A stretch of DNA of 64,000 nt, taken from the NCBI GenBank assembly GCA_947478005.1, contig CANJVG010000003.1, positions 1-64,000 of the forward strand, written 5' to 3'. How positions within the stretch are numbered: position 1 is the first letter of the stretch; every line of letters begins with the position of its first letter. Positions 42,401 through 49,845 of this stretch are shown here, piece by piece. The notes under the pieces are model-generated. The model was not told where the DNA came from and made no database searches. It saw only the letters and a program-made list of their open reading frames with translations. The stretch is from Bacteroidota bacterium. Its GTDB lineage: Bacteria > Bacteroidota > Bacteroidia > Chitinophagales > LD1. The translations under genes and the position numbers were made by a program.

Positions 42401-44083
42401 AATCGCGCGGCCATCAAGGGCAAAAGAGGCGAACTGATGAAAACCTTTGCAAAAGAAAAACGCAAAACAGCGAAAGATGAATTGGCTGCTTTAAAAGCAA
42501 CGCGCATCAAGCTGAAAGAAGATTTAAAAACAGCAAAGAAGGGAAGGGAAATCGTAAAAATAAAGAAAGAACTTACTGCCGTTAAAAACAACACCATTCT
42601 TAAGAAAACTGATTTAGACAATAAGCAACCTCCGCCAAATTCCCTTATTTCTATAGTGCTTCGCCCTTTGCTCTCGTTGAAAAAAGTGACGATTGAATAC
42701 AAAGAAAACAAATCAACCACCTTGCCAGGCTTCACGGGTTACTCGCGCTTGTTAGGGGTCGACTACAAAACAAAATCTCCCGATTATGGTTTCGCCTTCG
42801 GCAATCAACCAGGCGACCGTCTGTTCAACAAAAAAGCAGATGATTTCAGTCGCGATAGTTGGTTAGATAAAGCGGCTGCCAGTGGATGGATTACAAAAGA
42901 CACCTTGCTCAATCAGAAGTTCACACAAATGCGCTCGCAGCGAATAGACGCTACCGCTACATTAGAACCTTGGCCCGATTTAAAAATCGACTTGACCCTA
43001 TTTAGCGACCACTCCGTAAATCATTCCGAATACGCCAAGTATATCAATGATGCCAGCGGCAATCCGGTCTTCTCCCATCTCAACCCAACCGAAACGGGCT
43101 CTTACAGCATTTCCTATTTACCGGCCAAGACCATGTTCGCCAAAATTGAAAAAGACGGTAACTCAGAAATCTATACACAATTTGAAAAGAATCGCGAAAT
43201 AATTTCGAAACGATTGGGAACCGGCTCCTATATCAATCCAAGCGACTCAAGTCATACTCCTAACAATTCATACACCGAAGGTTATGGTCCCAAATCGCAG
43301 GATGTCCTCATTCCCGCTTTCCTCGCGGCTTACAATGGTAAAGATGCAAGCAAAGTGGGCTTGAATCCGTTCAAAGCATTCCCTATGCCCAACTGGAGAA
43401 TCTCCTACAATGGTTTAAGCAAGTTCAAATGGGCGCAGAATATCTTCACCAATTTCACCATCACCCACGGCTACAACTCTACACTTACTATCAATAGCTT
43501 TTCAACCAACTTAGATTACACCCAAAGCGTACGCAACTCGGGCTCCAACCATACCGACACGCTCAACGGCAACTACTTCCCTCTTTACAACATGCCAAGC
43601 ATTGTTCTCAACGAGCAACTCTCGCCATTGTTAGGGGTTGACATGACGTTCAAAAACAATGTAACCTGCAAGGTTGACTACAAACAAAGCCGCACTCAAA
43701 CCATGAACTTTGCCGATTATCAATTGGTCGAAATGCAATCAAAACAATTGACTGTAGGCGCTGGCTATAAAATAAAAGGACTTAAGCTGCCGATAAAAAT
43801 CAAAGGCAAAAAAATCCGCCTCGACAATGATTTGAATTTCAAATTCGATTTCAGCTACCGCGACAATGTAACCATCAATCACCGAATCGACCAGGGCGTT
43901 CCGCAAATCACCTCCGGCTCGCGCACCATCACTATTCAACCATCCATAGATTACGTGGTGAGCAAGCGCCTAAACATCCGTCTCTTCTTCGACCAAACGC
44001 GTACTATCCCTAAAATCTCCTCGGGTTTCCCGACTACCAATACCCGTGGGGGAATTACCCTGCGTTTCTCGCTGGCTGATTAA
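36413..44083 (+). CDS. sprA: T9SS outer-membrane translocon protein SprA
   Basis: SprA is the giant 36-strand beta-barrel that forms the type IX secretion channel and is needed for gliding in Flavobacterium. The 2556-residue length, the SprA_N-like blocks in the first half, the motif VYVDDFEGTSSGYDL (about 834-848) and the C-terminal barrel ending with ITLRFSLAD fit the family. The start is GTG at 36413, 7 bp after ruvA. An unusual segment at about residues 1926-2073 (42190-42630) is a Lys/Glu-rich predicted coiled coil (for example KKARAKIKEEIVKLKEKK) inside the barrel region, bounded by Asn/Pro-rich stretches. The opposite strand of this segment produces a spurious Phe/Ser-rich frame. Confidence 0.95.
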   Translation: MKVRQKIFSSVIAVSCVGILYMSNAEKNISRFRYLLPEIPAPLIEPDSPSLKYPIKDREGDFVTDKSKDPFYLKDPPVIKQDVEYDPKSGMYVVTEKVGGQNIKPPMYMTYDDYLKYTEKQEREAYIKDRQQAINLVEDKSIVPPIQVKKQFFDKLFGGSKIEIKPQGNVDMTLGGNTQTTANPNIPIRNRKTGGFDFDMNININVIGKIGDKLQLGVKYNTQSGFDFDNQVKLGYTGDEDDIIKVIEAGNVSLPLQTRLISGSQTLFGLKTQLQFGRLTWTTVISQQKSKKETMLIENGAQKQNFEIRSDQYEENKHFFLAQYFRNTYDQALSALPNIKSVVNITRIEVWATNRNGTTQNVRDVVGFNDLGEFAPYSTSIQPIGFDTKPDQNSNNLYGRLVGSPTTRFVNNVVADLQGNLQLQQGQDFEKTYARKLNDNEYIVNKQLGYISLNSQLNPNEVLAVAFQYEYNGAVFQVGEFGSQVPPDSNSTSKVLYLKLLKGTTVRPALPIWNLMMKNIYSLGAYNVSNEDFRLDVYYNDPGSGPKRYMPKGCLQGKPLISVLNLDNLNMNNDPQPDGLFDFVPGTTIITQNGRLIFPVVEPFGNNLRTAFTSCGSPPTLINQYVYDQLYDSTKFIAQQFPEYNRFVIKGQYKGANNREISLGAGNVPRGSVVVTAGGQKLVEGSDFTVDYNLGRVTVINQGILNSGQQIKVDYENNNLFATQVRSMYGTRLDYRISSKFNIGATVMHLSERPFTQKVNVGDDPISNTIMGADIKYETNAPWLTKALDKLPIYATKEMSTISTYAEMAYLKPGHSKAINGADKQGQVYVDDFEGTSSGYDLKTPSTSWKLASTPRNSTDASGRVMFPEASLINDERYGYNRAKIAWYRIDNSFFNSNNSPGVVYNNPDTKTNIKSHYVRLIPTQEVFPNRPNQTLDQNIYTFDLSFFPRDRGPYNYEWNNNPTVGISQGINNDGSLKSPQTRWAGVMRSIDNNDLEAQNVEYIEFWMMDPFLYNVNPAGGKLFFNLGNISEDILRDSRMSYENGIYADTSLLDRTSWGRVPKQPALVDAFDVDQNLRAQQDVGFDGMGDAEERDRKSIFLNNVQASVNASVFTKLQNDPSSDNYQYFKDENIYGNEPSILKRYEGFCGIEGNSPVQTNSVSSTAQTNLPDKEDLNKDNTLNENEEYFQYEVDLTRNTMDVGQNPYIISKVDGQTDANGVQAHWYQFRIPIKEYASRVGQIPDFKSIQFMRMFMTGWQDTNVVLRFATLELRRNQWRTYNLNINDPCDGLGTDLPGSSLNVASVGIEEHSAKTPVNYVLPPDIERTQALGSQTNQFVQQNEQSLALKVCDLKDCSRRAVFKNITLDVRRYKRLKMYIHANNIDGQIGVKDSDVTAFIRVGSDFKDNYYEYEVPLKITAAGKYDNNSTTDRQIVWPSENSIDLVLQDFIALKEKRNLIPGWNRTNVYTEKVDGRLRSIVGNPDIGSIKTIMLGIHNPTKGDPNNPLGGDGDDGREKCVEVWFDELRVSGFEESGGAAALATVNVKLADLGNISLGGSMHTKGFGQVEQKIDQRYKDNLYKYDFATNIEAGKLLPEKAGIRIPFYANYSQQFSTPEFDPYQFDIPTKDYMKALREVVGKDSARHYLRQIQTINTTRGYNFSNVRVVPQTKAKKPHIYDPGNFNFTYAYREQLLSDPYVEKNSKKNWSGIIGWSFAPQSKDFAPFKKLIRTKSKWADIIKDFSFNPMPSTMSFTTDLNRDFTEIKLRSLGEVDFAIPPTYSKNFRWNRSYVFKYNPFKSLSIDYSATDNARIDEPYGHIDTKEKKQEVWSNIGNGGRNTNYNQQLAVNYTIPINKLPIFDFITATVGYAATYNWTALPWQKDSASGKLVQNSLGNIINNTQNDRGKVDLNFKKLYDKVPFLKAYNAPNPNAGDKKENDKKREAIKKARAKIKEEIVKLKEKKVTLTAELDKAKDELKNDTVKQNKQKLDIAKAKEELKQNRAAIKGKRGELMKTFAKEKRKTAKDELAALKATRIKLKEDLKTAKKGREIVKIKKELTAVKNNTILKKTDLDNKQPPPNSLISIVLRPLLSLKKVTIEYKENKSTTLPGFTGYSRLLGVDYKTKSPDYGFAFGNQPGDRLFNKKADDFSRDSWLDKAAASGWITKDTLLNQKFTQMRSQRIDATATLEPWPDLKIDLTLFSDHSVNHSEYAKYINDASGNPVFSHLNPTETGSYSISYLPAKTMFAKIEKDGNSEIYTQFEKNREIISKRLGTGSYINPSDSSHTPNNSYTEGYGPKSQDVLIPAFLAAYNGKDASKVGLNPFKAFPMPNWRISYNGLSKFKWAQNIFTNFTITHGYNSTLTINSFSTNLDYTQSVRNSGSNHTDTLNGNYFPLYNMPSIVLNEQLSPLLGVDMTFKNNVTCKVDYKQSRTQTMNFADYQLVEMQSKQLTVGAGYKIKGLKLPIKIKGKKIRLDNDLNFKFDFSYRDNVTINHRIDQGVPQITSGSRTITIQPSIDYVVSKRLNIRLFFDQTRTIPKISSGFPTTNTRGGITLRFSLAD

Positions 44084-44109
44084 TTTTTTGGCAACTTTTT
44101 TCGAAACAA

Positions 44110-44424
44110 TTCGAGCGTTTAATGCCTCTTTCGAACCGCTAAATGCCGATTTCGGAGTGCTATTTCTTTGCTTTGGGGAGAGATTAAGCGGCTTTGAAGC
44201 GGTACGAAGCTATCTTTTTGCCCTGTAAAGAAAGAACTTAGCCCCCCAAAACAAAAACCCAGCACCCCGAAGCTAAAACTTAGTCGCCCAAAGACGCAAT
44301 CTAGCACTACAAAGACGCAAATTAGTCAAGTAAAGACGCATTGCAGCACTACGAAGACGCTTTGCAGGGGTGCGAAGCCACGTTGCAGGGGGTAAAAATG
44401 CCTTTTTAGCACTTTTTTGCGGTT
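44110..44424. repeat. 21-bp periodic degenerate repeat array 4
   Basis: Fifteen units start at 44110 and every 21 bp to 44404 with no indel. The best conserved units (44278, 44299, 44320) share AAAGACGCA at bases 13-21 and TAG at bases 4-6; neighbours match at 13-14 of 21 positions by eye. Outer units keep CGAA or CGAAG at the same phase. It starts 27 bp after the sprA stop and fills most of the gap to the GH3 gene. No promoter or terminator is obvious inside it. Confidence 0.8.
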
Positions 44425-44549
44425 TTTGCCCAAAACAAGATTCAGTCTATTTTCTTCTACCCAAATGGTTAAAGAATCAAAACTGTATAAATTTCAATCA
44501 ACATAAATTCGTAGAAAAGTCGTTAGTAGAATAGAACCCCACAAACCAA

Positions 44550-47522
44550 ATGTTTCCTTGTTTCGCGCAGATGCTTTTACGAGTTACAAATTTCAAATCA
44601 CTAATTGGTGCGCCCCGCATTTGGGTTTGTCTCGTGTCTTGTGTCTTGTGTCTTGTGTCAAGCTCCCAAAATCCCGATTTCGTGAACTGGAAAACCGACA
44701 AGGCTTGCATCGCCTGGGTTGATTCGGTTTACAAGCAACTTTCGGTAGAAGAAAAAATCGGGCAGTTCTTCATGCTGCCGGCCTACACCGAGGGAAAATC
44801 CTACAACATGGATTCCGTATTGCTCTGGATGAAACAAGGAAAAGCCGGAGGAGTAATTTTTTTTAAAGGAAAACCCGAAGCAGAAGCCGAATGGACCAAT
44901 AAAATTCAGGACTCCACCAAGGTCAAAAGTTTTATTGCCATTGATGGCGAATGGGGATTGGCCATGCGCATTGATTCAACGATTTCGTTTCCGCATCAAA
45001 TTGCACTCGGAGCGGTGGCCGACAATAAATTGATTTATGAAATGGGCCGCGAGATTGGTCGCGAGTGCAAGCGCATTGGAATCAACATCAACTTTGCTCC
45101 CGATGTGGATGTCAACAACAATCCGAACAACCCCGTTATCAATGACCGAAGTTTTGGCGAAGACAAATACAAAGTAGCGCTCAAGGGCATTGAATATTCC
45201 AATGGTATGCAGGATGAAGGTGTGCTCGCTTGCGCCAAACATTTTCCGGGACATGGTGATGTAAATACTGATTCACATTTCGATTTGCCGCTGATAACAA
45301 AAAGCGCAGCAGCTTTTGATTCGCTGGAATTTTATCCTTTCAAAATTCTTTTCAAAAATAATGTGGGCAGTGCTATGGTTGCTCACCTCAATGTGCCCGC
45401 TTTAGATTCCACCAACACACCCGCTTCGCTTTCCTATCGTATTGCCACAAACTATTTGCACGACACACTTGGATTCAATGGCTTAGTTTTTTCCGATGCA
45501 TTGAACATGAAAGGCGTTGCCAAATACTACAAGCCGGGCACCGTTGATTCGATGGCCTTCATGGCGGGCTGCGACATTCTGGTGTTCAGCGAAGATGCTT
45601 CGAAAGGAATTGAAAAAATAAAAGCCTCTGTTGACAGCGAATGTATTTCGCTGTATGAACTGGAGTTGCGTGTAAAAAAAGTGCTGGCTTACAAATACAA
45701 ACTTGGTTTGAATAAACCGCAGCACGTTAACCTCGAAAACCTGCGCGATGATTTGAATAACGCTAAAGCAAAAATGCTTCGCCAGCAATTATTCGAACGG
45801 GCCATTACTATAGCGGCTAATCAGAACAACCTTTTGCCATTTAAGGATTGGAACTATCGAAAAGTGGCTTCGCTTTCTATTGGCAACAACGGCACTTCGC
45901 AGTTTCAACAGCACATCAATAATTTTGAAGAACTAGATTTTTTCAATCAGCCATTGGAGCACAACGAAAGCACCTTTACTTCTTTGCTCGATACGCTTGC
46001 TACCTACGATTTAGTGATTGTTGACTTGCATGGTATGATTCGCGCAGCGGGCAAGAATTATAATGTTACGGAGGAAACCAGAAAGTTTGTAGAAGCCCTT
46101 ACCGGGCGAACAAAAGTAGTGTTGTGTGTATTCGGAAACCCTTATTCCCTGAAATACTTCGAATACATTCCGTGGATTGTGGAAGCTTATGAAGATAATG
46201 ATGCCACCAACCTTGCAGCAGCGAATGCATTGTTCGGTTCGGAAAGGGTTTCGGGGAAGTTGCCCGTTACTGCATCCGCAACTTTTCCAGCAGGTAGCGG
46301 CTTTGTAACAGACAGTATTTATCGTTTAAAAATTACATCGCCTGAAGAAGTTGGAATTCAAACTGCTGCTCTGAAAAAAGTGGACGACATTATTCAACAT
46401 GGAATTGAGAACAAGGCCTTTCCGGGCTGTCAGTTGTTAGTCGCTAAGGACGGCAAGGTGATTTGGAATAAAAGCTACGGCACAAAATTTTATGAGTTGC
46501 CAGATGACAAGGTGAAGCCTGCTGATTTGTATGACATTGCTTCCATTACAAAGGTTGCTGCGACAACCTTATCGGTGATGAAATTATGCGAGCAGAAGAA
46601 AATCAATCTTGATAAAACAGTTGGTGATTATCTCGATTTACCCAAAGATGGCACCATCAAGAATCTGAAACTAAAAGATGTGCTTACGCATCAGGCCGGT
46701 CTGAAAGCATTCTTTATGTTCTACAAAAACACAATTGACAGCAACTTCGAAAAGTATTATCGCAGAAAAGCAGATTCTACTTTCTCAGTGCGTGTAGCCG
46801 ATTCACTTTTTATCCGCAATGACTATCCTGATACGATGTGGAGCATTATCAATCACTCTGCAGTAGATGAGCACCCCAAATATGTTTACAGCGATAATGA
46901 CTTCTACATTCTTCAAAAAGTTGTAGAGAAAGTATCGGGCAAAAAACTGGATGCTTTTGTAAATGATAATTTCTATCGGCCAATGGGCTTAACCCGAATT
47001 GGTTTTAAGCCGTTGGATAAGTATCCGTACGAAAGAATAATGCCTACCGAAAATGATTCTGCTTTTCGCAAGCAAGTGGTTCGTGGTTATGTACACGACC
47101 CGGGTTCAGCCATGTATGGAGGTGTTGCAGGACATGCCGGAGTTTTCAGCAATGCTTTTGATTTAGCTGCTCTCTTTCAAATGTTGCTGAACAACGGAAC
47201 TTACAACAGAAAAAGATTTTTGGATTCATGTACGATTCACAACTTCACTTCCCGCCAATCAAAAATTTCGCGCAGAGGTTATGGCTTTGACAAGCCCGAA
47301 CCGGATGTGAGCAAGCCTTCACCTTGCTATGATGGTGTTCCTCTTTCTGCTTTCGGGCATACGGGCTTTACAGGCACCTGTGTTTGGAGCGACCCCGAAA
47401 ACAACCTCACCTATATTTTCCTGAGCAATCGGGTCTACCCAAATGCCGAAAACAACCAGTTGGTGAAGATGAATATCCGCACCGATCTGCAGGAAGTGAT
47501 TTATAAAGCGATTGGGAAGTAA
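44550..47522 (+). CDS. GH3 beta-N-acetylhexosaminidase-like domain fused to a beta-lactamase-type serine hydrolase
   Basis: The N-terminal half (about residues 60-400) is a NagZ-like GH3 domain: KHFPGHGDVNTDSHFDLP (about 229-246, with the His/Asp dyad of NagZ enzymes) and FSDALNMKGV (about 313-322, nucleophile Asp). A GH3 C-terminal-like domain follows (about 410-590). Residues about 600-985 are a class C/beta-lactamase fold: DIASITKVAAT with the SxxK pair (about 660-668), YSDND as the YxN motif (about 780) and HTGFTGT near the end. This fusion is recurrent in Bacteroidota and should act on muropeptides in the periplasm. The N-terminal signal region is odd: its hydrophobic core is encoded by a (TGTCTTG)3 tandem repeat at about 44634-44657. 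Confidence 0.87.
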   Translation: MFPCFAQMLLRVTNFKSLIGAPRIWVCLVSCVLCLVSSSQNPDFVNWKTDKACIAWVDSVYKQLSVEEKIGQFFMLPAYTEGKSYNMDSVLLWMKQGKAGGVIFFKGKPEAEAEWTNKIQDSTKVKSFIAIDGEWGLAMRIDSTISFPHQIALGAVADNKLIYEMGREIGRECKRIGININFAPDVDVNNNPNNPVINDRSFGEDKYKVALKGIEYSNGMQDEGVLACAKHFPGHGDVNTDSHFDLPLITKSAAAFDSLEFYPFKILFKNNVGSAMVAHLNVPALDSTNTPASLSYRIATNYLHDTLGFNGLVFSDALNMKGVAKYYKPGTVDSMAFMAGCDILVFSEDASKGIEKIKASVDSECISLYELELRVKKVLAYKYKLGLNKPQHVNLENLRDDLNNAKAKMLRQQLFERAITIAANQNNLLPFKDWNYRKVASLSIGNNGTSQFQQHINNFEELDFFNQPLEHNESTFTSLLDTLATYDLVIVDLHGMIRAAGKNYNVTEETRKFVEALTGRTKVVLCVFGNPYSLKYFEYIPWIVEAYEDNDATNLAAANALFGSERVSGKLPVTASATFPAGSGFVTDSIYRLKITSPEEVGIQTAALKKVDDIIQHGIENKAFPGCQLLVAKDGKVIWNKSYGTKFYELPDDKVKPADLYDIASITKVAATTLSVMKLCEQKKINLDKTVGDYLDLPKDGTIKNLKLKDVLTHQAGLKAFFMFYKNTIDSNFEKYYRRKADSTFSVRVADSLFIRNDYPDTMWSIINHSAVDEHPKYVYSDNDFYILQKVVEKVSGKKLDAFVNDNFYRPMGLTRIGFKPLDKYPYERIMPTENDSAFRKQVVRGYVHDPGSAMYGGVAGHAGVFSNAFDLAALFQMLLNNGTYNRKRFLDSCTIHNFTSRQSKISRRGYGFDKPEPDVSKPSPCYDGVPLSAFGHTGFTGTCVWSDPENNLTYIFLSNRVYPNAENNQLVKMNIRTDLQEVIYKAIGK

Positions 47523-47577
47523 ACTTCTCTTCTTACAATCTGTTTACATTCGCTTCGTCTTAAATCAAAAGCTGAAA

Positions 47578-48726
47578 ATGAAAATCGGAATTGTATGTTA
47601 TCCCACTTATGGTGGAAGCGGTGTAGTGGCTACCGAATTAGGAAAGGCCCTTGCCAACAAAGGTCATCAGGTTCATTTTATTACTTATCAGGAGCCTGTT
47701 CGGCTTGATTCTTTTCACGAAAATATTTTTTACCATGAAGTGTCGGCATTAGATTATCCGCTATTTCAATATCAGCCTTATGAAAGCGCGCTGGCGAGTA
47801 AAATTGTAGATGTAGCAAAGTTTGAAAAGCTCGATATTTTGCATGTACATTATGCTATCCCTCATGCGTCTTCTGCTTTAATAGCGCGAAGTATTTTGAA
47901 GGAAAATGGATTTAATCTTCCATTTGTAACCACTTTGCACGGTACGGACATTACGCTCATAGGCAAGGACCCCGGCTACAAACCTGTGGTGGAATATTCC
48001 ATCAACCATAGCGATGGTATTACCTCGGTTTCACAAAGTTTGAAGGATGATACCTACCGTAATTTCAACATTACCCGCGACATTGAAGTGATTCCCAATT
48101 TCATTGATTTTGCCCGATTCAAGAAAACAGATAAAGACCATTTCAAGAAAGCCATTGCACCAAACGGAGAAAAAATTCTGACCCACGTTTCTAACTTTCG
48201 CAAAGTAAAGAGGGTAGAAGATGTGGTATTGATGTTTGATTTAGTGCGTAAGAAAGTTCCTTCTAAACTTTTTCTGGTGGGTGACGGACCCGAGAGAATG
48301 GGCATTGAAATGCTCTGTCGTAGCCTTGGTAATTGCGAAGATGTTCGTTTTTTAGGTAAGCAAGATGCTGTAGAGGAGCTATTGGCCGTTTCTGATTTAT
48401 TCATTTTGCCTTCCGAAACTGAAAGTTTTGGATTAGCGGCTTTGGAAGCTATGGCGGTGGAAGTGCCGGTTATTTCTTCCAATGCCGGTGGAATTCCCGA
48501 AATAAATATTCAGGGCAAAACGGGTTTTATGAGCAATGTGGGCGACTTTGAAGACATGGCTAAGAACGCCATATACATTTTGGAAGATGAAACCAGGCTC
48601 AAAGAATTTAAGAAAGCTGCCCTTGCACACGCCAAAACCTTCGACATTGTAAATGTTCTTCCCCAATATGAAGCTTACTACAACAAAGTCATCAGCTTCT
48701 ACAACGATTTGGACTTCGTGATTTAA
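47578..48726 (+). CDS. bshA: N-acetyl-alpha-D-glucosaminyl L-malate synthase BshA
   Basis: BshA is the GT4 glycosyltransferase that joins GlcNAc to L-malate, the first step of bacillithiol synthesis. YPTYGGSGVVATELGKAL (residues 7-24) is the diagnostic N-terminal motif, and ETESFGLAALEAMAVEVPVI (about 280-299) the UDP-sugar-binding EX7E motif. I chose ATG at 47578 (382 aa); a longer frame from 47512 overlaps the previous gene and adds non-conserved residues. bshB and bshC are outside the window. Confidence 0.93.
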   Translation: MKIGIVCYPTYGGSGVVATELGKALANKGHQVHFITYQEPVRLDSFHENIFYHEVSALDYPLFQYQPYESALASKIVDVAKFEKLDILHVHYAIPHASSALIARSILKENGFNLPFVTTLHGTDITLIGKDPGYKPVVEYSINHSDGITSVSQSLKDDTYRNFNITRDIEVIPNFIDFARFKKTDKDHFKKAIAPNGEKILTHVSNFRKVKRVEDVVLMFDLVRKKVPSKLFLVGDGPERMGIEMLCRSLGNCEDVRFLGKQDAVEELLAVSDLFILPSETESFGLAALEAMAVEVPVISSNAGGIPEINIQGKTGFMSNVGDFEDMAKNAIYILEDETRLKEFKKAALAHAKTFDIVNVLPQYEAYYNKVISFYNDLDFVI

Positions 48727-48903
48727 TCATTTATTGCCCCATATTCGTTTAGCGTGTGCCATTCGACACAATCTGCTGGTTAAATAGCTTGTTTTTCAGC
48801 TTTTCGTTGCAGCGAATAATGAATCTAATGAATTGAAGGGTCGGGAGACGGCTTCAGATTAACGGTCCCGCGAAGACAGCCATTATCCAAAACAACTATC
48901 CCC

Positions 48904-48937
48904 AAAAAAAGTCCGCCCCATTTGTATGAAGCGGACT
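48904..48937 (-). terminator. intrinsic terminator of the ECF sigma gene
   Basis: On the minus strand AGTCCGC (48931-48937) pairs with GCGGACT (48910-48916) around a 14-nt loop and is followed by a seven-T run (48904-48910). It lies 21 bp after the sigma factor stop. The remaining DNA between 48727 and 48903 shows nothing clear. Confidence 0.85.
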
Positions 48938-48958
48938 GTAACAAAAACAATGAAAAAC

Positions 48959-49546
48959 TTATAGCTCGCGTAGAGACACCTGCTGCTCTTCCATCAACTT
49001 GCGCAGCGTTATCAGTGCATAGCGCATTCTTCCCAGGCAGGTATTAAGGGGAGTATTTGTATATTCTGAAACTTCCTTAAAACTGAAGTTGAAAAAATGA
49101 CGAAGAATAACCACCTCCTTTTGTTCTTCAGGCAATTGCTCCATCAAATCTTTCAATTTGGTTTCAAACTTCTCCAACTGAACGTGCTCGTTCATAGGCG
49201 TTTCCTCAAACTTCATGTATTTAAAAACGTCATCACCTTCGCTGGTTACAATTCCCGGATTACGTTTCAGCTTACGGAAATGGTCAATACATAGGTTATA
49301 GGCAATACGGGCGACCCAAGGCGCAAACTTTCCTTCTTCGTTATACTTTCCCCTGCGGAGATAGTCTATCGCCTTGATATAGGTTTCCTGAAAAATATCT
49401 TCGGCCAGATAATTGTCCTTTACCATCAGGTAAATAGACGTGTAAATTTTGTCCTTGTGACGAATAATTAATCGTTCAAGGGCAAGTTCGTTGCCGGCAA
49501 GATACTGGTCTACCAGTTCCTGATCGCTCATTAGTTGAGTGCGCAT
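48959..49546 (-). CDS. ECF-family RNA polymerase sigma factor
   Basis: Region 2 spans about residues 20-92 (IIRHKDKIYTSIYLMVKD, then DIFQETYIKAIDYLRRG and FAPWVARIAYNLCIDHFR) and region 4 about 130-186 (LPEEQKEVVILRHFFNFSFKEVSEYTN in two parts). No anti-sigma gene is adjacent, which is common for this RpoE-like group in Bacteroidota. It is divergent from uvrA with a 300-bp gap. Confidence 0.9.
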   Translation of the reverse strand: MRTQLMSDQELVDQYLAGNELALERLIIRHKDKIYTSIYLMVKDNYLAEDIFQETYIKAIDYLRRGKYNEEGKFAPWVARIAYNLCIDHFRKLKRNPGIVTSEGDDVFKYMKFEETPMNEHVQLEKFETKLKDLMEQLPEEQKEVVILRHFFNFSFKEVSEYTNTPLNTCLGRMRYALITLRKLMEEQQVSLREL

Positions 49547-49755
49547 GGTTTTACGTTTTAGAGTGAAAAAAACGTAGAGATGTTTAGATAGGCAGTTTCT
49601 GTTTTAGTTTTTCAATATCGATTGACCACACTATTTTTTTTGTTCATTAGCCAAAAGCCTTAGCCCATGGACAAATAGTAGCAGTAAATGGTAAATCAGA
49701 GTAGAATTAGCCGATATTGAAACAGAATTTTAATAGAATAAAAAGCCCTAAAAAT

Positions 49756-49763
49756 TAACTTTG
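49756..49763 (+). promoter_or_regulatory. -7 box (TAACTTTG) of uvrA
   Basis: TAACTTTG matches TAnnTTTG and lies 82 bp before the uvrA start. No strong -33 TTTG is seen at 19-21 bp. The rest of the 300-bp gap between the sigma gene and uvrA (49547-49845) is AT-rich without other clear features. Confidence 0.4.
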
Positions 49764-49845
49764 CAAATCTTGAAAAACGGAAAGTAGAAGTAGATTGCTA
49801 TAGGACTTGTTTTGATTATTGTAATTCGAATATAAAAAAACAAAA

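Noticed and set aside
42172-42735. 187-residue Phe/Ser-rich frame on the minus strand
   Set aside because: It is the antisense of the Lys-rich coiled-coil segment of sprA; Lys codons read in reverse give Phe and Leu.
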